10,402 nucleotides of DNA from NCBI GenBank assembly GCA_022424925.1, contig JAKMGM010000037.1, positions 1 through 10,402 of the forward strand. Direction: 5' to 3'. The notes under the pieces were generated by a model. The model searched no databases, was not told the DNA's origin, and worked only from the letters and a program-made list of their open reading frames with translations. The position numbers and the translations under genes are program-made. This stretch comes from Candidatus Poseidoniaceae archaeon. Lineage in GTDB: Archaea; Thermoplasmatota; Poseidoniia; Poseidoniales; Poseidoniaceae. Below, in pieces: positions 1-6,624 of this stretch (positions are counted from its first letter, which is position 1; each line of letters opens with the position of its first letter).

Positions 1-59
1 TGACATCATAGAGTCCTGCACAGGGGTGTTTTGATAGGGTGGTGATGCTTGCAGCAACC

Positions 60-506
60 ATGAGCGAACCGTGGCGAATTGTTGTAGCCAAACCGGGTTT
101 AGATGGCCATGACCGAGGTGCTAAAGTTGTTGCACGAGCTTTGCGTGACGCTGGTAATGAAGTAATTTACACGGGTCTACGCCGGAGTGCTCAACAAATT
201 GTTGACACAGTTCGTGATGAAGACGCTCGCTTTCTTGGCCTCTCTTCGCTTTCTGGTGCGCACCAGCATCTCTTCCCCAGAGTGTGCGACCTCCTCAAAC
301 AGGAAGGATTGAACGACGTCATTGTATTCGGTGGCGGTATTATTCCAGTGGATGACCGAGAGGCCTTGTTTGCTTGCGGTATACGTGCCATTTTCGGACC
401 GGGAACTCCGACATCAGAAATATTACAGTTCATCGAAGAGGCAGTCCAAGTTGAGAACTCCGGTGTTGGGGAGAGCAGTGACTGGTATTGGACTTCAACG
501 GCATGA
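60..506 (+). CDS. mcmA2: Methylmalonyl-CoA mutase, B12-binding (small/C-terminal) subunit
   Basis: This protein is the cobalamin-binding half of methylmalonyl-CoA mutase, which interconverts methylmalonyl-CoA and succinyl-CoA in propionate, odd-chain fatty acid and branched-chain amino acid breakdown. The sequence opens with the family's RIVVAKPGLDGHDRG stretch. It holds the D-x-H-x-x-G motif (D15, H17, G20), whose His is the lower cobalt ligand, then the S-x-L motif near residue 62 and the glycine-rich FGGG near 90. Its 148 residues match stand-alone B12 subunits, so the catalytic barrel must be a separate gene. It is not in the window and may lie just upstream. In-frame starts exist at 39 (GTG), 45 and 60. 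I chose 60 because homologues begin a few residues before the RIVVAKPG strand; GGTGAT lies upstream but at long spacing. The last 18 residues look like a non-conserved tail. The MeaB chaperone gene follows 9 bp later, which supports the call. Confidence 0.9.
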   Translation: MSEPWRIVVAKPGLDGHDRGAKVVARALRDAGNEVIYTGLRRSAQQIVDTVRDEDARFLGLSSLSGAHQHLFPRVCDLLKQEGLNDVIVFGGGIIPVDDREALFACGIRAIFGPGTPTSEILQFIEEAVQVENSGVGESSDWYWTSTA

Positions 507-509
507 GGT
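505..509 (+). promoter_or_regulatory. Shine-Dalgarno site deciding the meaB start
   Basis: GAGGT overlaps the stop codon of the mutase subunit gene and lies 6 nt before the ATG at 516. The earlier ATG at 510 directly abuts it and would have no spacer, so 516 is the better start. The arrangement suggests translational coupling of the two genes. Confidence 0.6.
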
Positions 510-515
510 ATGCTC

Positions 516-1427
516 ATGTCGACGCAATTTCTAACTGATGCTAAAAACGGTGACCGGCGTTCACTAGCACGGACGTTGAGTGCAATCGAGAACAGGTCGA
601 TTCAACTTGAACAAGCCCTCGATATTCTCGGGCCAGTTCCGGATTCTGCCGATGATGGATGGCAAACACTTGCGATTACTGGTGCACCCGGTGTCGGAAA
701 ATCGTGTCTTTTAGACGGCCTTCTTACCGCATGGGCCAAGAAAGGGCTGCGCATTGCGGTGCTTGCCGTCGACCCTTCTTCGCCTCGGACAGGCGGTGCG
801 CTGCTCGGAGACCGTGTACGAATGACGGTGGTGGACGATAAAGAACTGAACGACCGAATCTACTTCCGGTCTGTAGCGACTCGAAAAGCGTCAGGAAGCG
901 TCCCAGTTATCGTGGAAGACATGACCAAGATACTCCTTGCGCTCGGGTGGCAAAAAGTAGTCATAGAAACGGTTGGTGCGGGCCAATCGGAAGTGCGCTG
1001 TGCTGCTTTGGCAGACCGAATTGTTGTTGTTGAAGGTCCTGCCCGTGGCGACGGTGTACAAGCTGAAAAAGCGGGACTTCTGGAGCTTGCTGATGCGGTT
1101 CTGGTGAATAAATCAGACCTTCCAGGTGCTGAATTGCATGCAAATGAGATTCGGGAGTCGTTTGAACTGGGTATCGGCTCTACGCCACCAGTTGAACTTA
1201 CTTCGGCTCTCCATGGAACTGGCGTTGAACATGCGGCATCCGTTCTGCTCGACCTGCCCTCAAGTGGGCGCTCGGTGCGCGCACGATGGCGTGAACGCTT
1301 GCTGGCGTTTCATGAGCGGAAGATTTTGGAATCTCCAAAACTTGACGAATTACTCCAACAACTGGCGAAGGGTTCAATTCATTTGGATGAAGCCATGCGT
1401 CTCATAGGCGGATTTTCAAATGAGTGA
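516..1427 (+). CDS. meaB: MeaB/ArgK-family GTPase, methylmalonyl-CoA mutase chaperone
   Basis: This is a G3E-type P-loop GTPase that loads and protects adenosylcobalamin in methylmalonyl-CoA mutase, acting in the cytoplasm. Counting from the ATG at 516 (303 residues), the Walker A motif GAPGVGKS is at 56-63 and the family motif VDPSSP at 85-90, followed by TGGALLGDR. The ETVGAGQSE switch II region is at 151-159 and the guanine-specificity motif NKSD at 198-201. Length and motif order fit ArgK/MeaB. The older ArgK name (arginine transport kinase) is historical. Its place immediately after the B12-binding mutase subunit is the classic arrangement and argues for the chaperone role. It overlaps the next gene by 8 bp. 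No defects are seen. Confidence 0.92.
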   Translation: MSTQFLTDAKNGDRRSLARTLSAIENRSIQLEQALDILGPVPDSADDGWQTLAITGAPGVGKSCLLDGLLTAWAKKGLRIAVLAVDPSSPRTGGALLGDRVRMTVVDDKELNDRIYFRSVATRKASGSVPVIVEDMTKILLALGWQKVVIETVGAGQSEVRCAALADRIVVVEGPARGDGVQAEKAGLLELADAVLVNKSDLPGAELHANEIRESFELGIGSTPPVELTSALHGTGVEHAASVLLDLPSSGRSVRARWRERLLAFHERKILESPKLDELLQQLAKGSIHLDEAMRLIGGFSNE

Positions 1428-2043
1428 ACAAGTCGAATTGACAAATCCGATTGAATTATCCGTTGGCGGACTGCGCGGCCACCTCTTTCGTCGAGCCATT
1501 CATTTGGGGATGTCGTTTTTGCCACTCATCTATTTTGAGTACGGTCGCGCTCGTGCAAGCGATGTTGGATTATCACTGCCTCAATTTGTCTCTGCGGTTG
1601 TGTTCATCTTGTTTGCAGCAGAGAGTATTCGCCTCAAATTTGGCCTTACCATTTACGGGCAACGTGAATATGAAGCACACCAAATTTCCGCACTGGGTTG
1701 GGGTGCTTTCGGCATTGGTTTGGTGTTTCTTCTTGCACCAACCAAGGAATATATCTGGCCGTTGATTCTCTCGTTATCATTAGGTGACCCTTTCCTTGGT
1801 GAAATGCGTCGGCTAGGTTTGGAAACGCGAAACGTAATCATTTCATCGACTGCGTTTTTATTTCTCGTGTGGGTCGCATGCTGGCATTTCGTTCAGACCC
1901 CGTTTTGGTTGGCATTCCTGTTCGCACCCTTGTGTGTTGCCTCAGAATGGCCTAGGTTACGATACATCGACGATAATGCCACGATGGTCTTGATTCCCCT
2001 CGGGATGATTCTCCTCTTGGAACCGTTCCTCGGGCTGTTGTAA
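1420..2043 (+). CDS. Polytopic membrane CTP-dependent lipid kinase-like protein (dolichol kinase/VTE5/cytidylyltransferase-like)
   Basis: This 207-residue membrane protein has about seven hydrophobic segments. Several motifs resemble the dolichol kinase/phytol kinase/CTP-dependent diacylglycerol kinase group. They are a basic RR-x-x-H near the first helix (R24, R25, H28), E68-x-x-R71 after the second, GDP-x-x-GE at 122-128, and DDNATM followed by IPL at 184-193, equivalent to the family's D-N-x-x-x-P signature. The likely role is CTP-dependent phosphorylation of a lipid or isoprenoid alcohol, which would fit archaeal polyprenol or geranylgeraniol salvage. The exact substrate is not readable from the sequence. 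The gene overlaps the end of meaB by 8 bp, so it is probably co-transcribed, although no functional link to the mutase is evident. The family call is by motif memory only. Confidence 0.6.
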   Translation: MSEQVELTNPIELSVGGLRGHLFRRAIHLGMSFLPLIYFEYGRARASDVGLSLPQFVSAVVFILFAAESIRLKFGLTIYGQREYEAHQISALGWGAFGIGLVFLLAPTKEYIWPLILSLSLGDPFLGEMRRLGLETRNVIISSTAFLFLVWVACWHFVQTPFWLAFLFAPLCVASEWPRLRYIDDNATMVLIPLGMILLLEPFLGLL

Positions 2044-2065
2044 GCCGAATTCGTAAATGAGTCTT

Positions 2066-2075
2066 CCATATATTC
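2066..2075 (+). promoter_or_regulatory. Possible archaeal TATA box before the 40-codon ORF
   Basis: CCATATATTC sits in the short gap after the stop at 2043. An archaeal TATA box here would place the transcription start about 25 nt downstream, near 2096-2098. That is just before the Shine-Dalgarno-like GGCGAGG and the ATG at 2107. Supported only by composition and spacing. Confidence 0.3.
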
Positions 2076-2106
2076 AAATGATGCTTCATGCTGGCGAGGA
2101 TAAGTG

Positions 2107-2229
2107 ATGAGAATGAGTGAAGAGACCAAGGGTTCCGAGCCTCCACAGATAACCTACTTTGTCGTGTTTTCTCTCGCCATTATTTTCCTCGCCATCTCGA
2201 TGGTACGGTATCCATTGTGGGGACTTTGA
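2107..2229 (+). CDS. Small single-helix membrane protein (40 residues), unassigned
   Basis: The ORF ATG(2107)-TGA(2229) encodes 40 residues. It has a charged N-terminus (SEETKGSE), one hydrophobic helix from about residue 19 to 34 (VVFSLAIIFLAISM) and a short tail RYPLWGL. That is the usual look of a small integral membrane protein with its N-terminus outside or loosely exposed. GGCGAGG at 2093-2099 gives a Shine-Dalgarno site 7 nt before the ATG. A second ATG at 2113 is also possible. Without it the region between the lipid-kinase-like gene and asnB would be an unusually long gap for this window. No family is recognised. Confidence 0.5.
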   Translation: MRMSEETKGSEPPQITYFVVFSLAIIFLAISMVRYPLWGL

Positions 2230-2268
2230 CGAACAACGATTGAAAAGCCCTTTCTCTTAGGTTCAACC

Positions 2269-4053
2269 ATGTGTGGCATCGGAGGAATGTTCGGTCAACC
2301 CGACCAATCCGTTCTCCAACGGATGAACGCACTTCTTGAACATCGAGGTCCGGACGGTAACGATGTTTGGGGTGACGAATCGATTGCCCTTGGGCACACC
2401 CGATTAGCCATTGTCGACTTGGTTGGTAGTCCTCAGCCGTTGTTTGGCTCAAGTGGAGAGGTACTTATCGTGAACGGCGAGATTTACAATCATCGTGCAC
2501 TTCGAAACAATCATGCCAACTATCCATGGAATACTCGGGGTGATTCTGAATCAATACTCGCTTTGCACCATGCTGCAAAAAAGCAATCGTCGATGAACCT
2601 CTCTGCTCGTGAGCATGCCAAATGGCTAAAACATCTCAACGGCATGTATGCTATCGCCTTGTGGGATGCTGACTCGAAGCAACTTCTACTTGCACGCGAC
2701 CCGCTTGGTATCAAACCGCTCGTTCGAACCCAAGTTGAGGGCTCTTTGCTCTTTGCCAGTGAAGCCAAAGCATTCCGTGCTCATGAATCGTATGTTCCAG
2801 CCATCGATGAATTGGCTCTCGTCGCCCGATTGGCGTGGGAGTATCCACTTGACGGTACGACACTCTTCAAGGACGTTGTACAAGTCCGTCCGGGCACTGT
2901 TGAAGTATGGAGTCTTGATGAACATGGTCGTCCTTTCCTTAAAGATACAGCTGTTATCGAACAACAGCGTGTACACCCCGCGCCTTCGTGGGACCCTGCA
3001 CATGATTCCAGCGCCTTACTGGAAAGTTTTGTTGCAGGTGTATCGGAACGCCTAATGGCAGATGTGCCGGTGGGAATCGTTCTTTCCGGAGGTCTTGATT
3101 CATCGTTGGTTGCTGCAGTTGCTCATGAGGCGGCAGAACGAGCACAGCAGCCAGTACCGGCCTGTTGGACGGTTGCCGAAAGCGAAGAGAACCCAGATTG
3201 GATTGCAGCAGAAGAGGTCGCATCGTCATTTGATCTGCAGCACCATCAGCACATTTTGGATGCAGATTCATTTGAAACGAAGTTGCCGGATTTAGCATGG
3301 CATGGCGAAGACCTTGATGTCACGGTTTTGTTTTTCCAACCGCTTTTTGAAAAGATGTCAGAGCATGTCAAAGTCGGCTTATGTGGCCAAGGAGCGGACG
3401 AACTGCATGCGGGATACCCTCGCTATCGTGACTTGAAGCAACATGGTGAACTCATCGATGCACGGCTTGCTTCAATCGCACATCCTATGGCTCGCAAGAT
3501 TGAGAACAAATCACTTCCAGTCGGAGAACACTGGTACCACAATGACCATACCGGTTCAAGCCATACATCCTCACTCGACGATTTTCTGCAGTTTGAACTT
3601 GACCACGGCCAACTTTCGAATTTCCAGCTTCGATTGGTTGACCGACATTCAATGGCGCATTCGCTTGAGGTTCGCGTTCCATTTCTTTCATCTTCGCATC
3701 GAGCAGCCAGTCACGCACTTCCAATGGATTGGCGTCTGCCAGCAGGAGGGGATGAAAAAGCGGCATTGAGAGCAGCAGCTGCACATACTGCTTTGCCTCG
3801 AAACATCGTCCATCGCCCCAAATTACCAGCAGGTCGAGCGACATCACCACGCCTTATCGACCGTTTGTTATCTGATTTTGAACCACAAGCCCAGGCCGTC
3901 ATTGAGCGGTACCCGCTGCTGGCAGGTGCACTTCGTACGCAACATGAAATAGCACTGGGATTAGGGTTGTTTGAAGCAATGCATATCCACGGCGACGGTA
4001 GGAGTAAGCCTACCGGCTCGACATATGATTTGCTCAATGAGGTGATTGGATGA
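2269..4053 (+). CDS. asnB: Asparagine synthase (glutamine-hydrolysing), AsnB type
   Basis: This cytoplasmic enzyme forms asparagine from aspartate, ATP and glutamine. The N-terminal class II glutamine amidotransferase domain (about 2-165) starts with the nucleophile Cys2 directly after the initiator Met (MCGIGG). It carries RGPDG (26-30), GHTRLAI (42-48), NGEIYNH (69-75) and GDSE (91-94), the glutamine-binding signature. The synthase domain has the PP-loop SGGLDSS at 273-279, CGQGADELHAGY at 372-383 and the later RVPFL motif. The length of 594 is within the family range. The start is fixed by Cys2, with a weak AGGT site upstream. It overlaps the glutamate-cysteine ligase gene by 4 bp (ATGA), implying coupled translation. 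Other AsnB-like amidotransferases act on different substrates, and the unusual neighbour leaves some room for that. Confidence 0.88.
   Translation: MCGIGGMFGQPDQSVLQRMNALLEHRGPDGNDVWGDESIALGHTRLAIVDLVGSPQPLFGSSGEVLIVNGEIYNHRALRNNHANYPWNTRGDSESILALHHAAKKQSSMNLSAREHAKWLKHLNGMYAIALWDADSKQLLLARDPLGIKPLVRTQVEGSLLFASEAKAFRAHESYVPAIDELALVARLAWEYPLDGTTLFKDVVQVRPGTVEVWSLDEHGRPFLKDTAVIEQQRVHPAPSWDPAHDSSALLESFVAGVSERLMADVPVGIVLSGGLDSSLVAAVAHEAAERAQQPVPACWTVAESEENPDWIAAEEVASSFDLQHHQHILDADSFETKLPDLAWHGEDLDVTVLFFQPLFEKMSEHVKVGLCGQGADELHAGYPRYRDLKQHGELIDARLASIAHPMARKIENKSLPVGEHWYHNDHTGSSHTSSLDDFLQFELDHGQLSNFQLRLVDRHSMAHSLEVRVPFLSSSHRAASHALPMDWRLPAGGDEKAALRAAAAHTALPRNIVHRPKLPAGRATSPRLIDRLLSDFEPQAQAVIERYPLLAGALRTQHEIALGLGLFEAMHIHGDGRSKPTGSTYDLLNEVIG
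4039..4046 (+). promoter_or_regulatory. Strong Shine-Dalgarno site for the gshA-like gene
   Basis: GAGGTGAT matches eight bases of the canonical anti-Shine-Dalgarno complement. It lies inside the last codons of asnB, with GAGG 7 nt before the ATG at 4050. It supports the 4-bp-overlap start. Confidence 0.6.
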
Positions 4054-5270
4054 CCGTTCTGCACGATTTAACCCCTCACTTGGAAGAGAAACGTGAACAG
4101 ATTACCGAATGGATGAGTAAAAAGCGCAGTGAAATCCCCATTCCAATCTATGGTAGTGTCGACATTCGTGATGCTGGGTGGAAAATAGCCGTGGTCGACG
4201 CCAACCACTTCCCAGCCGGTTTCAATAACATCTCAGAGGAAGACAAGCCACCGTTGGCTCAACTCTTGCGCAATCATATCAACAGAGAGTACAACAATTG
4301 CCAATGGGTTCACCTGTACCCCGAATCTCACACGCGCAATAAAGGGTATGTTGAAAATATTTCAGCACTAAAAGAACTCCTTCTTCTTGGTGGATTTGAT
4401 TGTACTGTTGGCTCGTTAGATTTTGACGACATTGGTCACCTTGAAGGATTGTCAAGTCCTCTCAAACTCGATTCAGTGACGACAGAGATGAACGGCGAGG
4501 ATGAAGTCTTACTTGTGAATGGCCTGCGACCAGACTTGGTTCTGTTGAACAACGACCTTACAGAGGGCCTCATCACCGGTCTTACCAACCAAGTGGTTTC
4601 TCCGCCTCCGACTATGGGATGGCATCGACGTCGGAAATCGCAGCATTATGAGGTGTTGAAAGGTTATATCGAAGAGATCTCAGAAATTCTCGGTATTGAT
4701 TCTTGGCATTTGATGCCGGAATGGTTTGTCTCAAAGGACAAATGTTTGGAAAAAGAATCCTGTCGTAAACGTTTGGCATCTGATGTCGATGAGTTTCTTC
4801 AGACGCTTCGCACAAAGTATGAATCGCTCGGCATTGAACGCGACCCTGTCGTATTTGTCAAGAATGACCGTGGAACATACGGGCTCGGCATCATGGCAGT
4901 TCGGAACGGTCATGAACTCCTTGAAATGTCAAACCGTAAAATGAAAAAGTTGACCTATTCGAAGGGCGGCGTAGACGTTGAAAATTTCTTGATTCAAGAA
5001 GGCATTCCGACGTCGCTTTTCGACGATTCAGATGCACCTGTAGAACCCGTCGTGTATTTGATTGATGGCCAAGCAAGTTCATGGTTCTATAGAATTAATT
5101 CGAAACGCTCTGACATTGATAATTTGAATTCACCAAGTGCCACTTTTGAATCCTTTTCAGAATCAGGCCGACGCTATGGAGAACATGCGTATGGGTGGCA
5201 TGCATTGGTCGCTGAACTGTCGATGCTTGCCATGGGACAAGAACTGTTGATGTATGGCGAAGGTGAATGA
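4050..5270 (+). CDS. gshA: Glutamate-cysteine ligase, ATP-grasp-like proteobacterial GshA type
   Basis: This enzyme is predicted to join glutamate and cysteine with ATP to give gamma-glutamylcysteine, the thiol buffer of some archaea and the first step to glutathione. The 406-residue protein resembles the GshA family first defined in Acidithiobacillus-like proteobacteria (TIGR02049/Pfam GshA). It has SVDIRDAGWKIAVVD followed by FPAGFNN (residues 36-60), NNDL near 167-170, a nucleotide-binding stretch KNDRGTYGLGIM at 271-282, QEGIPT (316-321), EPVVYLIDG (332-340), and FYRIN with a conserved DNLN (346-360). This family is unrelated to the E. coli GshA and plant GCL folds. No glutathione synthetase (GshB) is in the window, so the end product may be gamma-glutamylcysteine itself. 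The start at 4050 has a near-perfect Shine-Dalgarno site. Confidence 0.82.
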   Translation: MTVLHDLTPHLEEKREQITEWMSKKRSEIPIPIYGSVDIRDAGWKIAVVDANHFPAGFNNISEEDKPPLAQLLRNHINREYNNCQWVHLYPESHTRNKGYVENISALKELLLLGGFDCTVGSLDFDDIGHLEGLSSPLKLDSVTTEMNGEDEVLLVNGLRPDLVLLNNDLTEGLITGLTNQVVSPPPTMGWHRRRKSQHYEVLKGYIEEISEILGIDSWHLMPEWFVSKDKCLEKESCRKRLASDVDEFLQTLRTKYESLGIERDPVVFVKNDRGTYGLGIMAVRNGHELLEMSNRKMKKLTYSKGGVDVENFLIQEGIPTSLFDDSDAPVEPVVYLIDGQASSWFYRINSKRSDIDNLNSPSATFESFSESGRRYGEHAYGWHALVAELSMLAMGQELLMYGEGE

Positions 5271-5307
5271 ACCCGCTCTTGCTAAGAGGAGAACCTCATC
5301 CGCAACC

Positions 5308-5982
5308 ATGCACAGGGCATGGGTGTACATCGCAACCATTGCCATTGGTCTTTGGTTTTCAGCCACTTCTTGCAACGGTCTCATTCCTGACGACTATGCT
5401 GAATGGCCGGTCAATGTATGGTGCTGGGGGCTGTTTGCTTGGTACTACCGATCCGGTGACCGTAAACAACGAATTGAGATGCTAACAGTTGTTGCTTTCG
5501 CAACACCGATGGAGATTTTCTTCAGTGAAGTTTGGCTGATTTATGAATATCAGCGTGAGTTCATGCCATTGTTTGTTCCCGCAGGCCACTACTTTCTGTT
5601 TGACTTAGGACGTGTATTGGCTGACAAAATGAAAAGAGAGTGGGCCAGCATGTCTCTTGCACCACTCGTGCCTCTGGTTGTGTACGGTGCTTGGACGGGT
5701 GGTGACACATCTGCGGTATTGCTGCTTCTCCTTGTTTTCGCTTTCATTCGGTTTGGACCACAACCCCGTCTGTATGCAGCGATGGTTTGGGCCGCCTTAG
5801 CTATGGAGATACTCGGAACCTCGCTAGGGAATTGGACATGGGCGAACGAAGTGCCCTGGACGGGTCTAACTGCATGGAATCCTCCGCTATTGGTTGGTTC
5901 CTTCTACTGCTTAGGTGATGTTTTGGTTAACCTTGCTGTCGTCAAGTTTGAAGGGAAGGAGCATTTGGAGGTTAGTGCATGA
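5308..5982 (+). CDS. Unassigned polytopic membrane protein (about eight helices)
   Basis: This 224-residue protein is strongly hydrophobic, with predicted helices near residues 4-22, 33-47, 55-76, 89-105, 115-130, 136-150, 157-172 and 192-212. Motifs that look conserved rather than random are FVPAGHYFLFDLGR (89-102), the acidic EIFFSE (69-74), MEILGTSLGNWTW (167-179) and NPPLLVGSFYCLGD (191-204). I do not recognise a named family. Polar and charged residues inside helices (His94, Glu69, Glu168, Asp204) suggest an enzyme or a cofactor-handling protein rather than a simple anchor. An alternative in-frame start at 5254 would add 18 residues and overlap gshA by 17 bp but lacks a ribosome site. 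AAGAGGAG at 5284-5291 favours the ATG at 5308, though the spacing (16 nt) is long. It overlaps the ferredoxin gene by 4 bp, so both are probably in one operon. Confidence 0.75.
   Translation: MHRAWVYIATIAIGLWFSATSCNGLIPDDYAEWPVNVWCWGLFAWYYRSGDRKQRIEMLTVVAFATPMEIFFSEVWLIYEYQREFMPLFVPAGHYFLFDLGRVLADKMKREWASMSLAPLVPLVVYGAWTGGDTSAVLLLLLVFAFIRFGPQPRLYAAMVWAALAMEILGTSLGNWTWANEVPWTGLTAWNPPLLVGSFYCLGDVLVNLAVVKFEGKEHLEVSA
5967..5972 (+). promoter_or_regulatory. Shine-Dalgarno site for the ferredoxin gene
   Basis: GGAGGT lies 6 nt before the ATG at 5979, inside the last codons of the membrane protein gene. It fixes the ferredoxin start and the ATGA overlap. Confidence 0.65.
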
Positions 5983-6311
5983 CCTCTTCCGACGAGTTGC
6001 GAAAGCGTCGAGAACAAGAGGCGATACGCATTCGAACATCTTTGAATCGGCTTCGAGGCGAGCAACGCGCCTCGATTAAAGGTGGGGAATCCACCGTTGC
6101 TTTTGTCGAAGAACGGCTCTGCATTGGTTGCGACCAATGCACTATTGTTTGCGATGATGATGCCATCGAGATGTACAAGGTGGCCATGGCAAGTCCTTTG
6201 ATTCAGGTTGAGTCCAATCAGAAAGCGAAGATTTTACGCGATGACTGTACTGGGTGTAGGCTGTGTGTTCTTGCATGTCCAACAGATGCGATAACGATGA
6301 TTGATAGATGA
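5979..6311 (+). CDS. 2x[4Fe-4S] ferredoxin-domain protein
   Basis: This 110-residue soluble protein has a charged, helical N-terminal extension (about 1-38, rich in Arg and Glu) followed by a dicluster ferredoxin domain. Cluster ligands are C48, C51, C54, C58 in the first motif and C90, C93, C96, C100 in the second, both CxxCxxCxxxC. The usual Pro after the fourth Cys is present in the second motif (CPTDAI) but replaced by Asp in the first (CDDDAI). About 30 residues separate the two motifs. That is longer than in clostridial ferredoxins and more like subunits or polyferredoxin modules such as NuoI- or PsaC-like proteins. The likely role is one-electron transfer in the cytoplasm. Its partners may be the membrane proteins encoded on either side, with which it overlaps or nearly overlaps. 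Confidence 0.87.
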   Translation: MTSSDELRKRREQEAIRIRTSLNRLRGEQRASIKGGESTVAFVEERLCIGCDQCTIVCDDDAIEMYKVAMASPLIQVESNQKAKILRDDCTGCRLCVLACPTDAITMIDR

Positions 6312-6315
6312 GGTG
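6310..6315 (+). promoter_or_regulatory. Shine-Dalgarno site deciding the start of the two-helix protein
   Basis: GAGGTG begins in the ferredoxin stop codon and ends 7 nt before the ATG at 6323. The upstream in-frame ATG at 6308 would overlap this site and encode only five extra residues (MRCKH), so 6323 is preferred. Confidence 0.6.
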
Positions 6316-6322
6316 TAAACAC

Positions 6323-6604
6323 ATGTCGAAAAAAGGGAAAGATGACACAGCACAACGTTTTGGAGGAGAATTTGGTCCTTACCGTAAAGAAGGGACGCCC
6401 GGTGTCTCCTTGTCGACGTTCAAGACCTTGGTTTGGACCTCAAACATAGGCGGGCTGTTGCTTGTCGTTATCGCACTCGAGATGCTATTTGTTCGACAGA
6501 TGTTTGGTTGGGGTCTCGCCTCGCTCATTCTCGGCGTCCTCATTGCTTTGTTTCCATCAAATTATGAAATCGTCGGCATGGAAGAGGGCGAATCCTCACC
6601 CTAG
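6323..6604 (+). CDS. Small two-helix membrane protein, unassigned
   Basis: This 93-residue protein has a basic, glycine-containing N-terminal segment (MSKKGKDDTA, then RFGGEFGPYRKEG). It is followed by two hydrophobic helices, about 35-55 (LVWTSNIGGLLLVVIALEML) and 61-78 (FGWGLASLILGVLIALFP), and ends in an acidic tail (GMEEGESSP). Positive-inside charge puts the N-terminus in the cytoplasm and makes the helices a hairpin. No family is recognised and no cofactor ligands are visible. It is the last gene of the plus-strand run, beginning 11 bp after the ferredoxin stop, so it may anchor or accompany the ferredoxin/membrane-protein pair. Confidence 0.7.
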   Translation: MSKKGKDDTAQRFGGEFGPYRKEGTPGVSLSTFKTLVWTSNIGGLLLVVIALEMLFVRQMFGWGLASLILGVLIALFPSNYEIVGMEEGESSP

Positions 6605-6624
6605 CGTGCGATGATTAAGGAGAG

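Noticed and set aside
1..38. Tail of an upstream gene (large mutase subunit)
   Set aside because: The reading frames stop within a few codons (for example TGA at 1-3 and at 32-34) and no recognisable C-terminus can be read, so no partial gene is called.
191..517. A 108-codon minus-strand frame over the mutase subunit gene
   Set aside because: It is a shadow of a well-supported B12-binding protein, with no motifs.
2230..2268. Separate promoter directly before asnB
   Set aside because: GATTGAAAAG is A-rich but lacks a TATA-like core at the right distance; transcription may instead begin upstream of the small ORF at 2107.
3485..3850. A 121-codon minus-strand open frame inside asnB
   Set aside because: It is antisense to the conserved synthase domain and shows no domain or initiation signal.
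6605..6624. Terminator between the convergent operons
   Set aside because: The 20-bp gap has no T-run and no convincing stem on either strand.
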